Assembly (NCBI RefSeq): GCF_963676285.1
Contig: NZ_OY781063.1
Span: 1,054,001 to 1,118,000, forward strand
DNA from: an uncultured Sphaerochaeta sp.
GTDB taxonomy: Bacteria; Spirochaetota; Spirochaetia; Sphaerochaetales; Sphaerochaetaceae
DNA length: 64,000 nucleotides
Reading direction: 5' to 3'
Part shown: in pieces, positions 1 through 9,030 of the stretch
Position numbering within the stretch: the first letter of the stretch is position 1
Layout: each line of letters starts with the position of its first letter
The notes under the pieces: model-generated
Database searches by the model: none
What the model was told of the DNA's origin: nothing
The model's input: only the letters and a program-made list of their open reading frames with translations
Translations under genes and position numbers: made by a program

Positions 1-2
1 TC

Positions 3-485
3 CAACAGGACCGACTTCTTCCATGGAAACGCGTCATCAACAATGTATTGCTCGGCCTTCCTGGGGAGAAGACTGACGAGGCTGAAGAACTGCTACAGTC
101 CATGGGGCTGGAAGCTGTGATGCAACACTATCCCCACGAACTCAGCGGAGGGATGAGGCAGCGTGTAGCGTTGGCAAGAGCATTAATTAGGAAACCTAAC
201 ATACTATTGCTTGACGAACCACTCGCGAGCCTTGATGAACAACAGCGAGAGATGCTCCAGAATGATATCAAGGAGTATGTACAGCACCATTGCATAACCC
301 TGATCCTTGTAACACACAGCCTTCAGGAGGCAGTATTCATGGGAAGCAGGATTGTTATGATGACTAACAAAGGGGTTTCCTACGAGTTGCATAACCAGCT
401 CCATGAAGAAGCCAACCTTCGTACTCGTGATGAATTCTTCACTATGCAGAAGACTCTGCGTCATCATATGGAGGCTATGCAATGA
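3..485 (+). CDS. ABC transporter ATP-binding protein, NitT/TauT type (5' end outside window)
   Basis: This is the C-terminal part of an ATPase that powers import of a small organic solute. The reading frame is open from base 3 with no need for an internal start. The first residues read QQDRLLPWKRV, the Q-loop form typical of the SsuB/TauB/ThiZ group. The signature LSGGMRQRVALARAL, Walker B ILLLDEP and the switch histidine in VTHSLQEA follow. The Walker A motif lies outside the window. The stop overlaps the start of the permease at 482 (ATGA), so the two are translationally coupled. The solute cannot be told from the sequence; sulfonate, taurine and thiamine-precursor importers all share this architecture. 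The binding protein is not visible and is presumably upstream. Confidence 0.9.
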   Translation, partial: QQDRLLPWKRVINNVLLGLPGEKTDEAEELLQSMGLEAVMQHYPHELSGGMRQRVALARALIRKPNILLLDEPLASLDEQQREMLQNDIKEYVQHHCITLILVTHSLQEAVFMGSRIVMMTNKGVSYELHNQLHEEANLRTRDEFFTMQKTLRHHMEAMQ

Positions 486-1213
486 AGTACCTTAGAGGAA
501 TGGTGGTAGTACTGATATTCTGGTACATTGCAGCATTCTTTGTTGCCTCGCCCGTTATCCCATTTCCCCATACTGTCCTCATGTATGCCATTGGACAATT
601 CATCCCTCAGGAGATGCATCTGCATCTGCTCTATTCTCTCTACAGAATTCTTTCGGGTCTGTTCATTGCACTCTTCTTTGCCATTCCCACAGGGATGATC
701 GCAGGGAGAGTACCTGCTCTGGACCGACTGATCTCCCCAGTTCTCTATTTGCTCTATCCACTACCGAAGATTGCTTTTCTGCCGGTATTCATGGTATTGC
801 TGGGTATTGGAGACCTCTCCAAGATCATCTTGATTTCCGTCATCATCTATTTCCCTGCCTCAGTAACCATACGGGATGGGGTAAAGGAAATCCCGTTTGA
901 GTTTCTTCAATTGGCAGAAGCATATCATCTGAGTAGAAAACAGATCCTGAAAGACATCATTTGGCCCGCAATCCTGCCACGTATTTTCTCTTCCCTGCGC
1001 ATCACACTGGGCATTTCTCTCTCTGTGTTGTTTATCAGTGAGACCTACGCTGCATCCCATGGACTGGGATACTCGATCATGAACTACTGGGTCATGGCCC
1101 AGTACACTGGTATGTATGCAGCTATTATGCTACTCAGCATTCTCGGGTTGCTGCTTTACATCATTGTGGATTGGGTGGAGAGATTATACGTACATCCAAG
1201 AACAAATAAGTGA
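482..1213 (+). CDS. ABC transporter permease, NitT/TauT (SsuC/ThiX) type
   Basis: Inner-membrane channel subunit of 243 residues that partners the ATPase ending at 485, with which it overlaps by four bases. It has about six hydrophobic segments. The cytoplasmic EAA-like loop, near residues 143-165, reads EAYHLSRKQILKDIIWPAILP and contacts the ATPase. The PLPKIAFLPVFMVLLGIGD stretch is typical of the SsuC/TauC/ThiX group. Length is normal for the family. It is the last gene of its operon and is followed at once by a hairpin. Substrate unknown. Confidence 0.88.
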   Translation: MKYLRGMVVVLIFWYIAAFFVASPVIPFPHTVLMYAIGQFIPQEMHLHLLYSLYRILSGLFIALFFAIPTGMIAGRVPALDRLISPVLYLLYPLPKIAFLPVFMVLLGIGDLSKIILISVIIYFPASVTIRDGVKEIPFEFLQLAEAYHLSRKQILKDIIWPAILPRIFSSLRITLGISLSVLFISETYAASHGLGYSIMNYWVMAQYTGMYAAIMLLSILGLLLYIIVDWVERLYVHPRTNK

Positions 1214-1235
1214 CAACCTCCCAATCGGGAGGTTG
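1214..1235 (+). terminator. Hairpin after the NitT/TauT operon
   Basis: Perfect 9-bp arms CAACCTCCC and GGGAGGTTG with a 4-base AATC loop start directly after the permease stop. The T-run that follows is poor (CCTTACTAA), so it may be a weak terminator or an mRNA 3'-end stabiliser. Confidence 0.55.
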
Positions 1236-1270
1236 CCTTACTAACCTATAAGAAAGTCAAAGAACCGTGG

Positions 1271-2245
1271 TTATTTGAAGAAATTCTTTCGAATCCAACG
1301 TTGTGACTCAACTGCATTTCCTTTTGCAAGCAAGTCCCTGATCTCCTGCATTACTTGGTCACTCAATTTTTCATCGATCATCTGGAGGAACTCTACACTT
1401 TCGCGTAATGCACCCTGGCCATCTTCTCGATACGGATACTGGTCCATGGAAAGCCACCCATCATACTTGGTCTCTTTCAACCAGAAAAGCATCTCAATGA
1501 ATCTGGGGAAATGCACTGATCCGACAATCATATCATCATCCCATGTTCCATAGTTATCGTTGAAATGCATATGAAACAGCTTCCTTCCGTACTCCTGCAA
1601 GATGACAATGGATTCAGATACATTTTCTCCTGCAACGAACGCATGGCCGGTATCTATGCAGACTCCCACGTTATCCAGCTTTGTCTCTTTTGCAAGCAGC
1701 AGGGTATCCGAAGCACGAGCCATGAAACTGAAATTCCGTGGCTCTTTTGGCTTATATTCGAGCGCGAATCTGATATCCGGTGCAGATGCTGCAACACTCT
1801 GGATAGCGTCCTTAAGCCACGCACGCTCCTGTACAAGATTGGACTGCAACGTATAGTCGTACCCATCCTGTCCCGGCCAGATATTCAGCGTTTTACAGTT
1901 GAGTTTTCTCGCCATTTCCACACATGCAAACGTATATTCCAATGCTTGCTTCCGAATTTCGCTATCCTTCGATGCAAGACAGCCTTTGCCCCATCGTTTC
2001 TGACTAAAATGGTCAGGAATAATGGATACGCACTGCAATCCATACTTATCGAGTAATTCACCAACTTCGTCGACATTCTCTGGAGCAACATCCCAGGTTC
2101 CCACCAGCTCAACACCTTCCACACCTTCAATTTCAGATGCCTGTTTAATCAGCTCTGCTTTGGGAACCTCATCCTTATACCCGGAAGAAAGAAACCTATC
2201 ACAGGTGTTTCCCAAATTTCCTAGAATAATTGAATACTTACTCAT
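1271..2245 (-). CDS. Sugar phosphate isomerase/epimerase, xylose isomerase-like TIM barrel
   Basis: Cytoplasmic protein of about 324 residues of the AP-endonuclease-2/xylose-isomerase-like TIM-barrel superfamily. It carries typical metal-site pieces: FALEYKPKEPR, GVCIDTGHAF and FHMHFNDNYGTWDDD, followed by SMDQYPYRED. These supply the Glu, Asp and His ligands of related isomerases and epimerases. The start is set at the ATG at 2245, because AAGGAGG lies 8 bases upstream; the GTG further out at 2254 overlaps that ribosome site. It lies 16 bp after the LacI gene and is probably cotranscribed with it, divergent from the CUT2 importer at 3506. The likely role is isomerisation or epimerisation of the imported sugar; the substrate is not identifiable. 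Confidence 0.85.
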   Translation of the reverse strand: MSKYSIILGNLGNTCDRFLSSGYKDEVPKAELIKQASEIEGVEGVELVGTWDVAPENVDEVGELLDKYGLQCVSIIPDHFSQKRWGKGCLASKDSEIRKQALEYTFACVEMARKLNCKTLNIWPGQDGYDYTLQSNLVQERAWLKDAIQSVAASAPDIRFALEYKPKEPRNFSFMARASDTLLLAKETKLDNVGVCIDTGHAFVAGENVSESIVILQEYGRKLFHMHFNDNYGTWDDDMIVGSVHFPRFIEMLFWLKETKYDGWLSMDQYPYREDGQGALRESVEFLQMIDEKLSDQVMQEIRDLLAKGNAVESQRWIRKNFFK

Positions 2246-2261
2246 GACGTGCACCTCCTTG

Positions 2262-3281
2262 TCATGTCCTTCTCATAACACTGTCCCTAGCCACCAAGTT
2301 ACCCTGGACAAGCCAGCTTGACGGTTCCAACAACTTTTTTGTTGCAATTTTCTCTAGTAGCACATGTACCGCCTTCTCACCAATTCGCCGTGTTGGGATT
2401 CTTACCGTTGTGAGAGGGGGTTCCATCATTGCAGCCATTGGCAGATCATCGAAACCGACTACCGATATATCTTTTGGAATACTATATTTTTTTTCTTTCA
2501 AAGCTTTTATTACGCCAAAGGCAGCCACATCGTTATAACAGAACAATGCCTGTGGGAGTACCGGCCCTGTAGCAAGATAGCTTTTCATTGCCTGGTATGC
2601 ACCATCAAAGCCTGGCTCTACTGAAATGAAGGAGGAGTCATCCACCAAAAGATGATTATAGTCCATGGCCAATGTGAATCCTCTTTCACGCATGACGATA
2701 TTCCCAGATTTCATTGAGCTGGTGACCATCCGTATCCTTGTATGTCCATAGGAATCCAGATGATCAATCACCTGGTATACCGCATTTATATTGGCCATAT
2801 CCACAAAATCACAGGAAACATGATCAAAGAAGGTATCAATCACTACGAAAGGAACACTAAGCGTGTACAAGATTTCAAAATCAGATTCAGACAGTTCCGT
2901 TCCTATCAAGATCACTCCCTTGGGATGCCTTTTCTGAATCTCTTCAACACAACCTTGAAGTGTCCCGCACGGACTCTCGAATATTTCGAATTGATATCCT
3001 TCAGCGCTGACTGCCTTATTAATACTGTCGATATAATCCATGATGAAAACACTTTGATCCTGATTGAGCAGCAATCCATGTTTTCGTAATCTAGCCAGTA
3101 AAATGGGTCCATTGCTGGGACTACTCATCGGCCGGTCTCCTGGTACTCGATAATTCATTTCTCGCGCCAATGCAATTATCTTCATCCGTGTTTCATGACT
3201 AACCCCACGATGCCCATTCAAAGCAAGGGACACGGTCGTTTTTGATACTCCAGCCTTCTCAGCAATTTCTTTTATTCCCAT
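2262..3281 (-). CDS. LacI-family transcriptional regulator
   Basis: DNA-binding repressor of about 339 residues. The N-terminal helix-turn-helix reads IKEIAEKAGVSKTTVSLALNG and is followed by a hinge helix. The rest is a periplasmic-binding-protein-like sensor domain with the usual VIDTFFDHVSCDFV and ISVVGFDDLPMAAMMEPPLTTV elements. I chose the ATG at 3281 because it starts right before the HTH. An in-frame TTG at 3317 would add 12 unrelated residues, and neither start has a strong ribosome site. It is transcribed away from the CUT2 importer at 3506, so it probably represses that operon and itself from the AT-rich region between them, responding to the imported sugar. Confidence 0.9.
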   Translation of the reverse strand: MGIKEIAEKAGVSKTTVSLALNGHRGVSHETRMKIIALAREMNYRVPGDRPMSSPSNGPILLARLRKHGLLLNQDQSVFIMDYIDSINKAVSAEGYQFEIFESPCGTLQGCVEEIQKRHPKGVILIGTELSESDFEILYTLSVPFVVIDTFFDHVSCDFVDMANINAVYQVIDHLDSYGHTRIRMVTSSMKSGNIVMRERGFTLAMDYNHLLVDDSSFISVEPGFDGAYQAMKSYLATGPVLPQALFCYNDVAAFGVIKALKEKKYSIPKDISVVGFDDLPMAAMMEPPLTTVRIPTRRIGEKAVHVLLEKIATKKLLEPSSWLVQGNLVARDSVMRRT

Positions 3282-3413
3282 ATATAAAGGAGTATCATGC
3301 AGAGAAATTCCTGTCAAATGGTTTATTAAATTTTGCTAAACTTTTTTATTATTATAACTTTTTTTCCATTTTATATGATTTTTTAGCATTATTTTTTCTA
3401 CTTATGGATAATA

Positions 3414-3431
3414 TTTGCCATTTTATGCAAA
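3414..3431. promoter_or_regulatory. Candidate operator, inverted repeat TTTGC-N8-GCAAA
   Basis: In the AT-rich region between the LacI gene and the CUT2 importer there is an 18-bp dyad, TTTGC at 3414-3418 and GCAAA at 3427-3431. It lies 15 bp upstream of the predicted -35. A second dyad, TGCTAAA (3334-3340) with TTTAGCA (3382-3388), is more widely spaced. Either could be the LacI-family operator; the assignment is inference. Confidence 0.35.
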
Positions 3432-3445
3432 CAAGTTAATTATAT

Positions 3446-3474
3446 TTGACTTCTCGATAGTGCGGCGTTAGAAT
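3446..3474 (+). promoter_or_regulatory. Predicted sigma-70 promoter of the CUT2 operon
   Basis: TTGACT (3446-3451), a 17-bp spacer and TAGAAT (3469-3474) lie 31 bp upstream of the binding-protein start. A ribosome site AAAGGAGG precedes that ATG. The remainder of 3282-3505 is AT-rich and non-coding. Confidence 0.6.
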
Positions 3475-3505
3475 TCAAATACGTACTGTAAAGGAGGATT
3501 ACAGA

Positions 3506-4510
3506 ATGAAAAAATTACTTGCTTTCGTATTGATTGTTTTGTTTCTAGTACCAGCTCTGTTTGCTGCAGGACAAGCAGAAAAGGAATCAGGCTATGAGAT
3601 TGTAGTAGTACCTAAGGATGCTTCAAACCCATGGTTCGTACGAATGAAAGTCGGGGTAGATGAGTATGCCAAAGAAACCGGCTTGAATGTATACCAGAGA
3701 GGAACTGCTCAGATTGATGCAACTTTGCAGGCCCAGTTGGTTCAAGACCTGATTGCACAGGGCGTAGATGCTATTTGTGTCGTCCCAGTAGATCTTGAGT
3801 CCTTGGAACCAGTTCTTGCTCAGGCAAGAGATGCTGGGATTGTGGTAATTGCACATGAAGGTGCTGATCTCGAGAACGTAGATTACGATATCGAGGCTTT
3901 CAGCAACGCTGGTTATGGTGCCTTTATCATGGACAACCTTGCAGAGGCTATGGGCGGAGAAGGACTGTATACCACCATGGTTGCATCCCTTACCAATGGA
4001 TCCCACAATGAATGGGCAAATGCCGGTGTCGCTCATCAGAAAGCAACGTATCCAAAGATGAAGCTTCTGGAAGATGAACCCAGAGTTGAATCTAATGATA
4101 ACGGTGATGTTGCTTACAATGTATCCAAAGAGCTCTTCAAGAAGTATCCCAATCTGAAAGGAGTAATGGGAACCTCTTCGTATGATGCTCCGGGTGTTGC
4201 CCGAGCCATTCAGGAATTGGGTCTGGTTGACAAGGCTTTTACATCAGGTACCGGTATGCCACTTGATAACGCTGAACTACTTGAAAGCGGCGTCGTCAAG
4301 TCTCTTACCCTCTGGGACCCTGCCCTCGCAGGAAAAGCAATGATATCTCTCGCTGTCAAGGTATTGGACGGTGAGAAAATCACGGCTCCAGTGAATCTGG
4401 ATGTAGATGGTTACACCAACCTTCAGTTCAGAGAAGGAAGCAAAACCGTTCTTGAAGGTGAAGGATGGATTGTTATCAACGCTGATAATGTCTATGACTT
4501 TGGCTTCTAA
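3506..4510 (+). CDS. Periplasmic sugar-binding protein, CUT2 family (RhaS/LsrB-like)
   Basis: Extracytoplasmic receptor of 334 residues for a CUT2 (ribose/rhamnose/AI-2 type) ABC importer. A hydrophobic signal sequence ends in PALFAAGQAEKE near residue 22. There is no lipobox cysteine, so the mature protein should be soluble. The fold is a Peripla_BP_4 domain starting IVVVPKDASNPWF, with DLIAQGVDAICVVPVD and GIVVIAHEGAD. The order resembles LsrB and RhaS, but the ligand cannot be assigned. It is the first gene after the promoter at 3446, and a hairpin separates it from the ATPase gene. Confidence 0.87.
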   Translation: MKKLLAFVLIVLFLVPALFAAGQAEKESGYEIVVVPKDASNPWFVRMKVGVDEYAKETGLNVYQRGTAQIDATLQAQLVQDLIAQGVDAICVVPVDLESLEPVLAQARDAGIVVIAHEGADLENVDYDIEAFSNAGYGAFIMDNLAEAMGGEGLYTTMVASLTNGSHNEWANAGVAHQKATYPKMKLLEDEPRVESNDNGDVAYNVSKELFKKYPNLKGVMGTSSYDAPGVARAIQELGLVDKAFTSGTGMPLDNAELLESGVVKSLTLWDPALAGKAMISLAVKVLDGEKITAPVNLDVDGYTNLQFREGSKTVLEGEGWIVINADNVYDFGF

Positions 4511-4529
4511 GGATTGTTTCTAGGAAGGT

Positions 4530-4562
4530 TTGCCCTGCTGAATTCGTAATTTTGCAGGGCAA
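4530..4562 (+). terminator. Intercistronic hairpin after the CUT2 binding-protein gene
   Basis: TTGCCCTGC (4530-4538) pairs perfectly with GCAGGGCAA (4554-4562) and is followed by TCTTTATTG. It starts 20 bp after the binding-protein stop and lies 60 bp before the ATPase gene. It is more likely a partial terminator or mRNA 3'-end protector than an absolute stop. Confidence 0.6.
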
Positions 4563-4622
4563 TCTTTATTGTATGGTACACTATCCAAAGAACTGAACTG
4601 GACAAGAAGGGGGGAATGAGCC

Positions 4623-6107
4623 ATGTCGGAGAGCCTACTCAAGACCGTAGGTATTTACAAATCATTTGTGGGAGTACAGGCACTCAAGAATGTATCGTTC
4701 AGTATGCAGCCCGGAGAAATTCATTGCCTTGCCGGAGAAAACGGGAGTGGAAAATCTACACTGATCAAGGTTATCAGTGGAGTATATACACCTGATGCTG
4801 GGCACATTGAGTTCCAGGGGAATCAATACAAGAAGATCAGCCCGATCGATGCAATCAATAACGGAATCCAAGTTATTTATCAGGATTTTTCTGTTTTCCC
4901 CAATCTCACAGTCATGGAAAACCTTGCTTTCAACAATGAACTTGCTGAAGGTAGACGTCTGGTTAATTGGAAGCGAATGAAAAGCATTGCCCAAGAGGCT
5001 CTTGCAAAAATCAATGTCTCGATTGAATTGGATGCCTATGTAGGAACCCTAACAGTCGCTGAGAAACAGATGATTGCAATCAGTCGTGCTTTGATGCAGG
5101 ATGCTCGCCTGATTATTATGGATGAACCAACTACCGCGCTAACGAAGAAAGAGGTAACGAATCTTTTCAAGATTATCACCCAACTAAAGGAACAAGGCAT
5201 AGCTACACTTTTTGTCAGCCACAAGTTGAATGAAGTGTTCGAGATATCTGAAAAATTTACGATTCTTCGAAGTGGTGAGGTTGTTGCCTCTGGATCAACA
5301 TCAGATCTGGATGATAGAAAATTCTCATTCTATATGACGGGGCGAGAATTTGAGAAAAGAAATTTCAAGGCTGATAGCGTCTCTGAAAACCCAATATTCA
5401 GAGCTGAAAAAGCAGGATTATCCAATCATTTCTCCGACATTTCCTTCTCTCTCCGCCAAGGGGAGATTATTGGCATTACCGGACTCTTGGATTCAGGCCG
5501 AACAGAATTAGCCCTCTCCATGTTTGGTATCAAGCCAATCGATGAGGGGACATTCTTTGTAGATGAGAACCCAGTTTCCATACAAAGTCCTCGAGATGCC
5601 ATCAATTTCGATATTGGCTATGTCCCAGAAGATCGCTTGAGTGAAGGCCTTTTCCTTTCACAAAGTATTGCTGATAACATTGTCATCTCTGAGATCGACC
5701 AACTCACAAAAAAAGCAGGGATTCTGGACGAGGAGAAACGCTCCAAAGAGGTTTCCAGATGGGTGGAGAACCTTGCAATCGCAACACCGGACGCAAACAA
5801 TGCAAGTCAGACGCTTTCAGGCGGTAATCAGCAGAGAATCGTACTTGCTAAATGGCTTGCTTGCAATCCAAGGATTCTGGTCCTGAACGGACCTACTGTT
5901 GGCGTAGATATCGGATCAAAACATGATATCCATGGGATTCTCCAGGATTTGGCAAAGAAAGGGATTGGCATCATCATCTTCAGCGATGATCTTCCTGAGG
6001 TGATAGAAAATTGTTCACGCATCCTGGTTATGAAGAATGGAAGGATTGTTACAGAGCTCTCAGCAGAGAAGACTGATGAGAAGCTGATTTTGTCACATAT
6101 GTTGTAG
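4623..6107 (+). CDS. Sugar ABC transporter ATP-binding protein, CUT2 (RbsA/MglA type, tandem ATPase domains)
   Basis: Cytoplasmic ATPase of 494 residues with two fused nucleotide-binding domains, the usual length for RbsA-like proteins. Domain 1 has Walker A GENGSGKST (residues 38-46), a signature-like LTVAEKQ near residue 140 and Walker B LIIMDEPTTALTKKE near 160. Domain 2 has a degenerate Walker A (GLLDSGRTE), the signature LSGGNQQR near residue 397, and NGPTVGVDIG where RbsA-type proteins usually have EPTRGID. One active and one degenerate site is normal in this family. It lies 12 bp upstream of the first permease and probably energises both permeases. A start with GGGGGGAAT just upstream supports the ATG at 4623. 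Confidence 0.93.
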   Translation: MSESLLKTVGIYKSFVGVQALKNVSFSMQPGEIHCLAGENGSGKSTLIKVISGVYTPDAGHIEFQGNQYKKISPIDAINNGIQVIYQDFSVFPNLTVMENLAFNNELAEGRRLVNWKRMKSIAQEALAKINVSIELDAYVGTLTVAEKQMIAISRALMQDARLIIMDEPTTALTKKEVTNLFKIITQLKEQGIATLFVSHKLNEVFEISEKFTILRSGEVVASGSTSDLDDRKFSFYMTGREFEKRNFKADSVSENPIFRAEKAGLSNHFSDISFSLRQGEIIGITGLLDSGRTELALSMFGIKPIDEGTFFVDENPVSIQSPRDAINFDIGYVPEDRLSEGLFLSQSIADNIVISEIDQLTKKAGILDEEKRSKEVSRWVENLAIATPDANNASQTLSGGNQQRIVLAKWLACNPRILVLNGPTVGVDIGSKHDIHGILQDLAKKGIGIIIFSDDLPEVIENCSRILVMKNGRIVTELSAEKTDEKLILSHML

Positions 6108-6119
6108 GGAGGCATTACG

Positions 6120-7157
6120 GTGGATACAACACGTACGTTACTTAAGAAACTCTCTCGTCGGAATGAACCCTATATTTTTCTGGTACTTCTGGCGCTATGC
6201 TTGTTGATAGAATTCCGATCTGGGCAATTTTTCTCTTCCAACAACCTTGTTGACATTGCATCAGCGTTGATTGTCCCTGGATTGTTTGCGATAGGTACTT
6301 TCTTGGTAATTATATCTGGAGGTATTGATGTTTCATTTCCGGCGCTAGCTTCTTTAAGCGTTTATGCAACAACAAAATATCTATTGGACACTAATTACGA
6401 GGGTGGTGTTTGGGTCGCAATCCTGATGGCTCTCGCCATTGGGGCATTGCTTGGAGCTTTTAATGGGTTGTTCATTGGATATTTCAAGCTTCCTGCTCTC
6501 ATTGTAACGCTCGGATCCTCAAGCGTATTCAAGGGTATTATGCAAGGTGCATTGAATTCAAGACAGTTGACCATTATCCCTTCAGGAATGAGAGACTGGG
6601 GAACCTCTGCACTCTTTACAGCACGCAATCCTGTTTCTGGATTGACCAGTCGCATGCCCGTTACCTTCATTGCTTTTGTTATTGTACTGCTATTCGTCTT
6701 TTTCCTGTTGAAATACACCATGTTTGGGCGCGGAATCTATGCGATAGGAGGAAGTGAGGTCAGTGCACACCGAGCAGGCTTCAACGTAGTGCGGACAAAG
6801 GTGGTCATGTATATCATGGTAGGTATGATCGCCAGCCTTGCCGGTGTTATCAGGGTTTGCATGATGCAACAAGCTCATCCCACCAACATGCTCGGTATGG
6901 AAATGAATATCATTGCCGGCGTAGTCTTGGGGGGCACAGCTATTACGGGAGGACGCGGTACTTTACTGGGATGTATGCTTGGAACCTTGCTTATCGTCAT
7001 TGTGGAAAATTCCATGATTCTGCTTGGAATACCAACTTCATATAAGAGTGTATTCACTGGTGCCCTGATCATCATTGGAACCGGGGTTAGTGCTTATCAG
7101 GTAATGCACATGAATAGAGTTCGTAGCAAAAGAGTGAAGAGCAAGGAGGCTGCATGA
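6120..7157 (+). CDS. CUT2 ABC transporter permease (RbsC family), first subunit
   Basis: Integral membrane protein of 345 residues with roughly ten hydrophobic segments. It has the RbsC-family landmarks: FLVIISGGIDVSFPALASLS early, ALIVTLGSSSVFKGI in the middle and IIAGVVLGGTAITGGRGTLLG near the C terminus. It starts with GTG at 6120, preceded by AGGGAGG. Its end overlaps the second permease by four bases. The two permeases presumably form a heterodimeric channel, as in rhamnose and AI-2 importers that also carry two RbsC-like subunits. Confidence 0.92.
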   Translation: MDTTRTLLKKLSRRNEPYIFLVLLALCLLIEFRSGQFFSSNNLVDIASALIVPGLFAIGTFLVIISGGIDVSFPALASLSVYATTKYLLDTNYEGGVWVAILMALAIGALLGAFNGLFIGYFKLPALIVTLGSSSVFKGIMQGALNSRQLTIIPSGMRDWGTSALFTARNPVSGLTSRMPVTFIAFVIVLLFVFFLLKYTMFGRGIYAIGGSEVSAHRAGFNVVRTKVVMYIMVGMIASLAGVIRVCMMQQAHPTNMLGMEMNIIAGVVLGGTAITGGRGTLLGCMLGTLLIVIVENSMILLGIPTSYKSVFTGALIIIGTGVSAYQVMHMNRVRSKRVKSKEAA

Positions 7158-8215
7158 TGACCCAGGAAAGAATACAGCCAATACAGCGTTTCCAACAACT
7201 GTATCGTAATGACCGGCATCTCTGGCGATTGATCTTGATGATTGTCATCTGGTTGTTGTTCATGGCAATAACTCGGTTCAGCAAGTTTTATTCCGTAATC
7301 AATTTTCAGACAATGGCTGCCCAGTTTCCAGAGTTTGGTATCATGAGCTTGGGGGTCATGCTCTGCATGATTACCGGAGGTATTGACTTATCGGTCGTTG
7401 GAACGGCCAACCTCACTTCCATCCTTATGGGGTTCCTCCTCCTTCGGCTTACAGACGCCGCGGGGGGTCTTCCAGCCTTTGCCATTCCCTTGGTATTTCT
7501 CTTGGGAATTCTCATCGGAGGGTCATTGGGGCTATTCAATGGAGTGCTTGTTTCAAAATTCCATATCCCTCCCATTCTTGCCACTATGGGCTCTGGAGAG
7601 TTGTTTACTGGTATATGTCTGGCAATGACGAATGGAAATGCTGTAAGCAAGTTTTCTCGTACCTACGCTAGAACCATCAATAATCGTCTCTTCGATCTGA
7701 TACCAGTGCAATTGATCATTTTTATCGTGATGGCAGCCCTTATTTGGTTTCTTATCTCAAAGACCGTTTTTGGGACAAAGATTTACATGTTGGGCACCAA
7801 TGAAAATGTAGCTAAATTCAGTGGACTACATATCGATAGGCTATACATGAAAACATATATGCTCTCAGGCATTTGTGCGGCACTTGGTGGAATGATAATG
7901 CTTGCTAACTACAACTCTGCAAGAGCTGACTATGGGACAGTGTATACCTTGCAGTGTGTCTTGATTGTTGTACTGGGAGGGGTAAATCCCTATGGCGGCC
8001 GGGGACGAATCAGTGGAGTTGTTTTAGCAATTATCCTGTTACGCCTACTTGAAACAGGCCTCAACCGCTTCCCAAGAATCAGTAGCTACTATATTTCGCT
8101 CATCTGGGGTGGTGTTCTTATCCTGGTAATGGTCATGAATTACTTCACTGAACACAAGAAAGTGGTTTTCCGAGAACCCACTCAACCAACCCTGCAGAAG
8201 GAGACTGCCAAATGA
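7154..8215 (+). CDS. CUT2 ABC transporter permease (RbsC family), second subunit
   Basis: Second RbsC-like membrane subunit, 353 residues. The landmarks MITGGIDLSVVGTANLTS, PPILATMGSGELFTGI and IVVLGGVNPYGGRGRISG match the family. Two adjacent ATGs at 7154 and 7157 follow AAGGAGG at 7143-7149; both are plausible starts. It overlaps the preceding permease and the following gene by four bases each, so this part of the operon is tightly coupled. Having two different permeases next to one tandem ATPase resembles the Lsr (AI-2) and Rha systems rather than ribose import. Confidence 0.92.
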   Translation: MMTQERIQPIQRFQQLYRNDRHLWRLILMIVIWLLFMAITRFSKFYSVINFQTMAAQFPEFGIMSLGVMLCMITGGIDLSVVGTANLTSILMGFLLLRLTDAAGGLPAFAIPLVFLLGILIGGSLGLFNGVLVSKFHIPPILATMGSGELFTGICLAMTNGNAVSKFSRTYARTINNRLFDLIPVQLIIFIVMAALIWFLISKTVFGTKIYMLGTNENVAKFSGLHIDRLYMKTYMLSGICAALGGMIMLANYNSARADYGTVYTLQCVLIVVLGGVNPYGGRGRISGVVLAIILLRLLETGLNRFPRISSYYISLIWGGVLILVMVMNYFTEHKKVVFREPTQPTLQKETAK

Positions 8216-8970
8216 AACCTATCAAAGTCATGTTAGTTGGTGAATCCTGGTTCTCCGAGAGTTCTCACCACAAAGGATTCGACCATTTCAGTTCTGGTAT
8301 CTATGAAACTGGGCAAGAGCATATAAGAAATGCCCTGGAAGCGGATAAGGAAATTGAATACACGCATCTTGCTGGTCATCTTGCTGGTGAAGAGTTCCCT
8401 TCCAGTATTGAGGAGTTATCAAAATATGATGTGATAATCCTTAGTGACATTGGTGCAAATTCGCTTTTACTAAGTAGACGTGTATTTGTTGAAGGCAAAA
8501 CTTCGGTGAATCGTCTTATACTGATCAGGGAGTGGGTAAAAGGTGGTGGTGCACTCTGTATGTGTGGAGGATACCTGTCTTTCGCGGGTATCCAAGCTTC
8601 TGCCAAGTACTTCAGGACACCAATAGAAGAGGTTCTACCTGTTGATATCTATACCTTCGATGACCGTGTTGAGACGCCCGAGGGCGTAGTCATAGAGGTT
8701 TTTGACCCTGAACATCCAATTATTAAAAACATTCCAAACCAGTGGCCTATCCTCTTGGGATACCAAGAGGCACCCTTGAAAAAGGATGCTCATCTCATCC
8801 TACGAACTGGCTACGGGCATCCTCTTCTCGCTACAATGGAGTATGGAAAAGGACGATCATTGGTTTGGATGTCTGATATCGGGCCCCATTGGTGTCCTCA
8901 TGATTTTGTCGAATGGGAAGGTTATCGGCTGATGTGGCAGAATGCGATGCATTGGCTAGCGGAACGATGA
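8212..8970 (+). CDS. Class I glutamine amidotransferase-like protein (GATase1_like, PF07090-type)
   Basis: Cytoplasmic protein of 252 residues. I recognise the family pattern VMLVGESWFSESSHHKGFD, the VIILSDIGANSLLL strand-turn, the VKGGGALCMCGGYLSF nucleophile-elbow-like segment and the terminal SDIGPHWCPHDFVEWEGY. The fold is a flavodoxin-like GATase1 or ThuA-related fold. The family has no settled reaction. Its start overlaps the second permease stop (ATGA), so it is part of the CUT2 operon and probably acts on the imported sugar or a derivative. A conserved Cys pair in the GGYLSF region is a candidate active-site residue. Substrate unknown. Confidence 0.8.
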   Translation: MKPIKVMLVGESWFSESSHHKGFDHFSSGIYETGQEHIRNALEADKEIEYTHLAGHLAGEEFPSSIEELSKYDVIILSDIGANSLLLSRRVFVEGKTSVNRLILIREWVKGGGALCMCGGYLSFAGIQASAKYFRTPIEEVLPVDIYTFDDRVETPEGVVIEVFDPEHPIIKNIPNQWPILLGYQEAPLKKDAHLILRTGYGHPLLATMEYGKGRSLVWMSDIGPHWCPHDFVEWEGYRLMWQNAMHWLAER

Positions 8971-9030
8971 TAGCAACTCTCCACGAGAAGGATACTCCCT
9001 GTGCCTCAGTAACGTAAGGAACCTATTGTT

